A stretch of DNA of 64,000 bases from Odontesthes bonariensis (lineage: Eukaryota > Chordata > Actinopteri > Atheriniformes > Atherinopsidae). A program made the position numbers and the translations under genes. The stretch is taken from NCBI RefSeq assembly GCF_027942865.1, contig NC_134529.1:27030760-27094759 (forward strand), written 5' to 3'. The notes beneath the pieces are model-generated. The model was given only the letters and a program-made list of their open reading frames with translations. It did not search any database and was not told the DNA's origin. Shown one piece after another: positions 63,501-64,000 of this stretch. The number at the start of each line of letters is the position of its first letter. The stretch's first letter is position 1.

Positions 63501-63900
63501 ATCACGTCCCGTTCACCTTTCTGCTCCTAGAACATCTTTGGTAGTGAAGTCCTTTTAATGTTACTACAAATAAATTAAATTCAGTCTCCTTTTAACCACA
63601 TATTCATCGCATGAACTGGGTTTTATCAATATTAATGTTAACTTATATTTCAACTTGTGTGAACTTATTTATTCTTCTCAAATAATGTCTTTGTAAAAAA
63701 TAAATTCTCAACACTTGCTGCCATCTTCATCCTACTTTCCACCGACAAGCCAATCACGTACCTCCTTCTTGCCAAAGTCTCCCCCAGGGTTCATTGTGGC
63801 AACCAGACGGAAAGCTGAAGCTGCTCTGATCAGCTCCACATCGTCGTCGTCTCCACTGCCCTTCTCTGCCAGCACAAGCATCTTCTCAGTCTCAAGAACG
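15176..63900 (-). CDS. mdn1: midasin (MDN1), AAA ATPase of 60S ribosome maturation; 5' end beyond window
   Basis: Midasin (yeast Rea1) is a dynein-like AAA ATPase that removes assembly factors (Ytm1, Rsa4/NLE1) from pre-60S particles in nucleolus and nucleoplasm. I traced 72 minus-strand exons with GT-AG borders from 63900 down to the TAG at 15176. They sum to 12,355 bases and stay in one frame: 4,117 residues plus stop, against about 5,596 for the human protein. Order of parts: AAA4 end, AAA5, AAA6, linker, acidic region, MIDAS domain. Exon coordinates are in the sub-entries. The missing N-terminus lies past base 64,000. No frameshift or stop interrupts the exons, so the gene is judged functional despite many transposons in its introns. 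Exon borders are inferred from splice consensus, phase and similarity and may be off by a few codons at a few sites. Confidence 0.97.
15777..16240 (-). mobile_element. L1/Tx1-type LINE reverse-transcriptase fragment
   Basis: In the mdn1 intron before exon 71. The minus strand reads SGPDGFGCEFYKSFHNKIVP, then after a frame change KVLATKLGRHISTIIHPDQT, in the order found in the fingers/palm of L1/Tx1 reverse transcriptases. Frames are broken; it is a dead 5'- and 3'-truncated piece. Confidence 0.8.
17073..17866 (+). mobile_element. hAT-like element carrying a BED zinc finger
   Basis: Termini TAGGGCTGGGC / GCCCAGCCCTA, flanked by near-identical 8-mers ATCATAAT (17065-17072) and ATTATAAT (17867-17874). 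A plus-strand frame at 17428-17733 begins with a BED-type finger: VICKHCQVEL, then SSLKYHLKAKH. The transposase body is absent and the finger runs straight into 3' terminal sequence shared with the copy at 36191, so this is an internal-deletion derivative. Related pieces lie at 21837-22133, 31036-31285 and 36191-36748. Confidence 0.85.
18430..18454. repeat. (CA)n microsatellite
   Basis: About 12 CA units directly next to mdn1 exon 68 (its acceptor side), beginning some 5 bases past the exon border at 18425, so it occupies the polypyrimidine-tract position as TG repeats on the transcribed strand. Confidence 0.9.
19165..19690 (+). mobile_element. L2/CR1-type LINE 3' end
   Basis: Plus-strand translation gives LPVSHRIDFKSLLMVYKSQN, GLGPKYICDMFREYKASRAL, a typical C-terminal reverse-transcriptase/linker sequence of L2-like LINEs, followed by a 3' tail with TTTGATTTTGATTTGATTTA repeats (to 19690). 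Truncated. Confidence 0.75.
19748..20107. repeat. 31-bp minisatellite, about 11.6 copies
   Basis: The unit is CACTCCAGGCCTGATGGGTA plus AAACAACGYGC. Copies are virtually identical; the only regular variant is CG or TG in ACGYG. It sits in the mdn1 intron about 90 bp from exon 67. Because 31 is not a multiple of 3, the minus strand is open in all three frames, giving three apparent long ORFs with a 31-residue period; they are not genes. Confidence 0.97.
20391..20420. repeat. (CA)15 microsatellite
   Basis: Perfect CA run, 18 bp from the acceptor border of mdn1 exon 67 (20372), again occupying the pyrimidine-tract side of an mdn1 exon. Confidence 0.95.
20800..21345 (+). mobile_element. degenerate LINE reverse-transcriptase fragments
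   Basis: Plus-strand pieces read like the palm/thumb of an L2-like LINE: GDTKLYLSVKPD, then LGLNSDKTEVVVFDP, with stops and frame changes between. A second piece (about 21200-21330) includes LLLNASKTKELIVGYRRKQQ-like sequence in broken frame. Inert. Confidence 0.6.
21837..22133 (-). mobile_element. short hAT-like deletion derivative
   Basis: Same termini (TAGGGCTGGGC / GCCCAGCCCTA) and sub-terminal GTTAACTCG and CGCGATAATAACG motifs as the 17073 and 36191 elements but reversed in orientation and only 297 bp. The flanking 8-mers do not match, so the duplication has decayed. Confidence 0.75.
24998..25360. repeat. interspersed repeat (SINE/LINE-tail type)
   Basis: CCAGAGTCTGGTTCTGCCAG plus GGTTTCTTCCTGTTAAAAGG is a very common fish repeat motif. 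The tail (25215-25360, with CTTGAGATGACATTTGTTGT and GAATTGAATTGAA) is nearly identical to 54678-54822; a divergent relative is at 17886-17930. It lies in the mdn1 intron between exons 59 and 58. Confidence 0.6.
29135..29830. mobile_element. hAT-like element ending 7 bp from an mdn1 exon's last base
   Basis: Ends CAGAGATACTCATT (29135) and, complemented, CAGTGATACTCACT (29830), an imperfect inverted repeat. Sub-terminal GAGCCACATGCGGCTCC and TGTGGCTCTG motifs are a common fish hAT-type pattern. Flanking 8-mers TTCTAGCA and CTCTAACC agree at 5 of 8. The right end is 7 bases from the last base (29838) of mdn1 exon 51, so the target site overlaps the splice donor. No transposase. Confidence 0.7.
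31036..31285 (+). mobile_element. hAT-like left-end fragment
   Basis: Begins TAGGGCTGGGCGAGTTAACT like the 17073 and 36191 elements and shares TAAAAGTCTGTTGCTCACAG internally. It is interrupted by a different GC-richer piece (31130-31235, GACAGGAAGCAGGGGGCAGA) and lacks the right terminus. Confidence 0.7.
36191..36748 (+). mobile_element. hAT-like element with perfect 8-bp target duplication
   Basis: TAGGGCT...AGCCCTA termini flanked by identical GAAAAAAC (36183-36190 and 36749-36756). The 3' half matches the 17073 element closely (TAAAAGTGTGTTTGCACAAC) but the BED-finger region is deleted. It lies in the mdn1 intron between exons 37 and 36. The intact duplication indicates a fairly young insertion. 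Confidence 0.9.
37700..38215. mobile_element. second copy of the 12.1-kb outer MITE
   Basis: TAAAGGTGGGGTAGGGGTTC start and the same internal order as 12117-12700, including GCACCTTCGTGCTCGTG near 38110. Some internal sequence differs (37960-38080) and the right terminus is not recognised, so it is truncated or rearranged. In the mdn1 intron between exons 35 and 34. Confidence 0.7.
39590..40281. mobile_element. 692-bp fold-back (palindromic) element
   Basis: Two arms of about 290 bp, 39590-39877 and 39998-40281, are near-perfect reverse complements around a loop of about 120 bp. The ends read TTAAAGGGATAGTTCGCCTC and its complement, consistent with TTAA-targeting (piggyBac/Kolobok-type) elements. 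No transposase. The opposed frames seen in the arms are mirror images, not genes. A one-armed relative is at 54205-54577. Confidence 0.9.
40935..42865 (+). mobile_element. degenerate L2/CR1-type LINE reverse transcriptase
   Basis: About 1.9 kb on the plus strand in the mdn1 intron between exons 32 and 31. In order: SFDTVDHHIM-like palm motif A (41935-41970), CGVPQGSVLGPLLFLLYLLP (about 42090-42150), motif C as YAGD instead of YADD, then LQVVQNGAVRPLTAF and LHWLPVH. Stops and frame changes separate the parts and the catalytic aspartate pair is lost, so it is dead. T-rich/A-rich runs at 41678-41710 and 42538-42565. Confidence 0.85.
44490..44560 (+). repeat. LINE (Rex3/RTE-like) 3' tail
   Basis: TTTCCCCCATTGGGGGATGA followed by ATAAAGTATTTTTCTATTCTATTCT is the typical 3' end of fish Rex3/RTE elements; the related tail at 48500-48566 grew a (TCTA)n array. 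The rest of the element is not recognisable. Confidence 0.5.
45556..46130. repeat. probable interspersed repeat, class unknown
   Basis: In the mdn1 intron before exon 26. Motifs such as ATATTTTGTTGGACCCCCTT and TTCCATTGCACCAGAGTCCA are of the kind repeated through fish genomes, but ends could not be placed and there is no coding sequence. Confidence 0.4.
46599..47227 (+). mobile_element. Harbinger-like MITE with TAA target duplication
   Basis: Terminal inverted repeats of about 20 bp, GGCTACGGCTACACGAAAAC and its complement, with TAA on both outer sides (46596-46598 and 47228-47230), as PIF/Harbinger elements do. A plus-strand frame includes MDPTTLIAALLQTLLTTAAL, which may be a worn transposase N-terminus; the rest is gone. 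Ends 72 bp from mdn1 exon 25. Confidence 0.8.
48531..48566 (+). repeat. (TCTA)9 microsatellite on a LINE tail
   Basis: Perfect tetranucleotide run directly following GGGATGAATAAAGTACTTA, an RTE/Rex3-type LINE 3' end. Confidence 0.95.
48651..49135 (+). mobile_element. L2-like LINE 3' fragment
   Basis: Plus strand, frame-broken: LLTNTNSS-like start, IDFKLLMFVFKALNGLAPSY, then LGLFKSRLKTYLFRMAF, the C-terminal pattern of L2-type LINEs, followed by a short tail with ATAAATAAAATACATTTACA-like repeats. In the mdn1 intron between exons 23 and 22. Confidence 0.75.
50041..50655. mobile_element. 615-bp MITE with inverted ends
   Basis: Left AAGTGTAAAGCTGCAGTCTG and right, complemented, AAGTGTTAAAGCTGCAGTCT, forming a terminal inverted repeat of about 20 bp. 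No coding content. In the mdn1 intron between exons 20 and 19. Confidence 0.75.
52702..53412 (+). mobile_element. L2-like LINE 3' end inserted in a hAT-like fragment
   Basis: AGGGCTGAGCAATTTTATCG (52702) is a hAT-like left end. Inside it, 52860-53395 is an L2-type LINE 3' end: LHWLPVHQRIDFKVLMLLYK, YEPSRPLRSSEIGLLSVPRV, FYAPHVWNKLPESL, KTHLFSAAF, stop, then tail. Near-identical AAGATGAACTTTCAACTYCT flanks both sides (about 52829 and 53412), best read as the LINE's target duplication. In the mdn1 intron between exons 18 and 17. Confidence 0.75.
54205..54577 (+). mobile_element. one-armed relative of the 39.6-kb fold-back element
   Basis: Shares loop sequence (GTGCAGACCGAAGTGCAGAC region) and the right arm (GCGCCAAGCGATTATGAGGT; CCAGCCAACTAGCCGGACTA; ends CTATCCCTTTAA) with 39.9-40.3 kb, but has no matching left arm. 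Confidence 0.8.
54678..54822. repeat. near-identical copy of the repeat tail at 25215-25360
   Basis: Begins ACGAATTGGATTATTTTATG and ends in GAATTGAA units, same order and almost the same bases as 25215-25360, both in mdn1 introns. Confidence 0.8.
55089..56813 (-). other. mdn1: mdn1 exons 11-16: AAA6 module
   Basis: Exons 56550-56813, 56197-56461, 55945-56104, 55614-55730, 55327-55535, 55089-55237. Walker A is GPTASGKTSLVR (about residue 590 of the in-window protein). The Walker B position reads GDWLLMDNVNFC, with Asn where an active module has Glu. Sensor/arginine-finger region: FRLFLTMDPAHGELSRAMRN. The module therefore can bind nucleotide but probably hydrolyses poorly, which from memory is also the state of midasin AAA6 in other species. 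Frame intact throughout. Confidence 0.93.
57099..58024. mobile_element. 926-bp fold-back (palindromic) element
   Basis: Arms of about 430 bp, left from 57099 and right to 58024, are reverse complements with roughly one mismatch in twenty, around a loop of about 55 bp near 57560. Ends are TTAAAGGGGAACTCCGGGGC and its complement, again TTAA plus AGGG as in the 39.6-kb element. Mirror-image open frames in the arms are artefacts. In the mdn1 intron between exons 11 and 10. Confidence 0.92.
58549..58568. repeat. (AT)n microsatellite
   Basis: Perfect AT run 13 bp from the donor of mdn1 exon 10 (58582). Confidence 0.9.
58582..61170 (-). other. mdn1: mdn1 exons 5-10: AAA5 module
   Basis: Exons 60962-61170, 60751-60873, 60431-60628, 60008-60115, 58853-59041, 58582-58671. 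Walker A GSPGVGKTSLVAALAKASGN, Walker B WVVLDELNLASQSVLEGLN (split by the exon 6/7 junction), sensor-1 and finger CQNPFTQGGGRKGLPKSFLN followed by RF. All catalytic positions (K-T, D-E, N, R) are present, so AAA5 looks ATPase-competent. Two hAT-like elements flank or interrupt it in introns. Confidence 0.95.
59083..59901. mobile_element. hAT-like element with perfect 8-bp target duplication
   Basis: Ends TAGGCATGAGCTGGTTACCG and, complemented, TAAGCATGGGCCGGTATGAG; identical GTAGGAAT on both sides (59075-59082 and 59902-59909). No transposase frame. In the mdn1 intron between exons 9 and 8; the left duplication is about 35 bp from exon 9. Confidence 0.9.
61258..62087 (-). mobile_element. hAT-like element with perfect 8-bp target duplication
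   Basis: Ends CACTGTTCCCTC and, complemented, CAATGTTCCCTC, flanked by GTTATGAC on both sides (61250-61257 and 62088-62095). A minus-strand frame (61543-61737) begins MTKRTGSASD and contains LGEIFSFSSEKGLLCKTC, resembling the N-terminal domestication-prone region of hAT-type proteins; the transposase core is missing. In the mdn1 intron between exons 5 and 4. Confidence 0.85.
62165..63900 (-). other. mdn1: mdn1 exons 1-4 in window: end of AAA4 module
   Basis: Exons 63762-63900, 62891-63005, 62448-62708, 62165-62362. Exon 1 here has the sensor-1 strand LVATMNPGGDFGKKE; exon 2 starts LSPALRNRFTEIWCPQSNSR with the arginine finger in RNRF. Exons 3-4 give the helical lid and the bridge to AAA5. 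The first exon enters in phase with one base from an exon beyond the window. The human equivalent is roughly residue 1,480 onward, by length. Confidence 0.93.
63463..63501. promoter_or_regulatory. YY1-like and CRE/ATF-like motifs in an mdn1 intron
   Basis: AAAATGGCGGC (63463-63473) is a textbook YY1 core; TGACGTAA (63494-63501) is an ATF/CREB half-type site. They sit together in the intron between the first two exons of the window, in a GC-richer patch. They could mark an internal promoter or the 5' end of an old retroelement; no transcript start can be seen. Confidence 0.25.
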
Positions 63901-64000
63901 CTGACAGCAAACACAACACAGTGTTAGAGGTCCTTCATAGCCAGTTTTTCACCTGTAAGCATTTCTAAGGCAACAAACTACGAGTAAAACAATTTTTTTT

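Overview
The window is nuclear DNA from a vertebrate, almost certainly a teleost fish. Coding regions are split by GT-AG introns, the proteins are vertebrate orthologues, and the introns hold the fish mix of L2/CR1-type and L1/Tx1-type LINE fragments, hAT-like elements with 8-bp target duplications, TTAA-ended fold-back elements and microsatellites. There is no sign of bacterial organisation. No annotated gene name was given; all identities are from reading the translations.

Layout. (1) 1.5-3.3 kb, minus strand: lyrm2, a complete three-exon gene for an 88-residue LYR-motif protein. (2) 5.5-7.3 kb, plus strand: part of a TRAM2-like gene (translocon-associated membrane protein) lacking exon 1 and the central transmembrane exons, and out of frame at its last junction. 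(3) 9.0-11.6 kb, minus strand: part of an EFHC1-like gene (DM10-domain axonemal protein) lacking exon 1, frameshifted near its end and cut by a 712-bp MITE. (4) 15.2-63.9 kb, minus strand: mdn1 (midasin), the giant AAA ATPase of 60S ribosome maturation. I traced 72 consecutive exons (12,355 coding bases, one open frame, 4,117 residues plus stop), from the end of AAA4 through AAA5, AAA6, the long linker, the acidic region and the C-terminal MIDAS domain. The first part of the gene (AAA1 to most of AAA4) lies beyond base 64,000.

In human, LYRM2 and MDN1 are direct neighbours on 6q15 and EFHC1/TRAM2 are a convergent pair on 6p12. Here the convergent EFHC1/TRAM2 pair sits between lyrm2 and mdn1, with the outer (first) exon of both genes missing and clear decay inside. 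The best reading is a segment copied or moved into the lyrm2-mdn1 interval with breakpoints inside both first introns, then degraded. That is the main finding.

The mdn1 introns carry most of the rest: hAT-like elements at 17.1, 21.8, 29.1, 31.0, 36.2, 59.1 and 61.3 kb (one with a BED zinc finger; one ending 7 bp from an exon's last base), two long fold-back palindromes (39.6 and 57.1 kb), a 31-bp minisatellite (19.7 kb), LINE pieces (15.8, 19.2, 20.8, 40.9, 48.7, 52.9 kb) and a nested element pair downstream of the gene (12.1 kb). lyrm2 and mdn1 are both housekeeping genes (mitochondrial LYR protein; ribosome biogenesis); nothing in the sequence links them functionally beyond neighbourhood.
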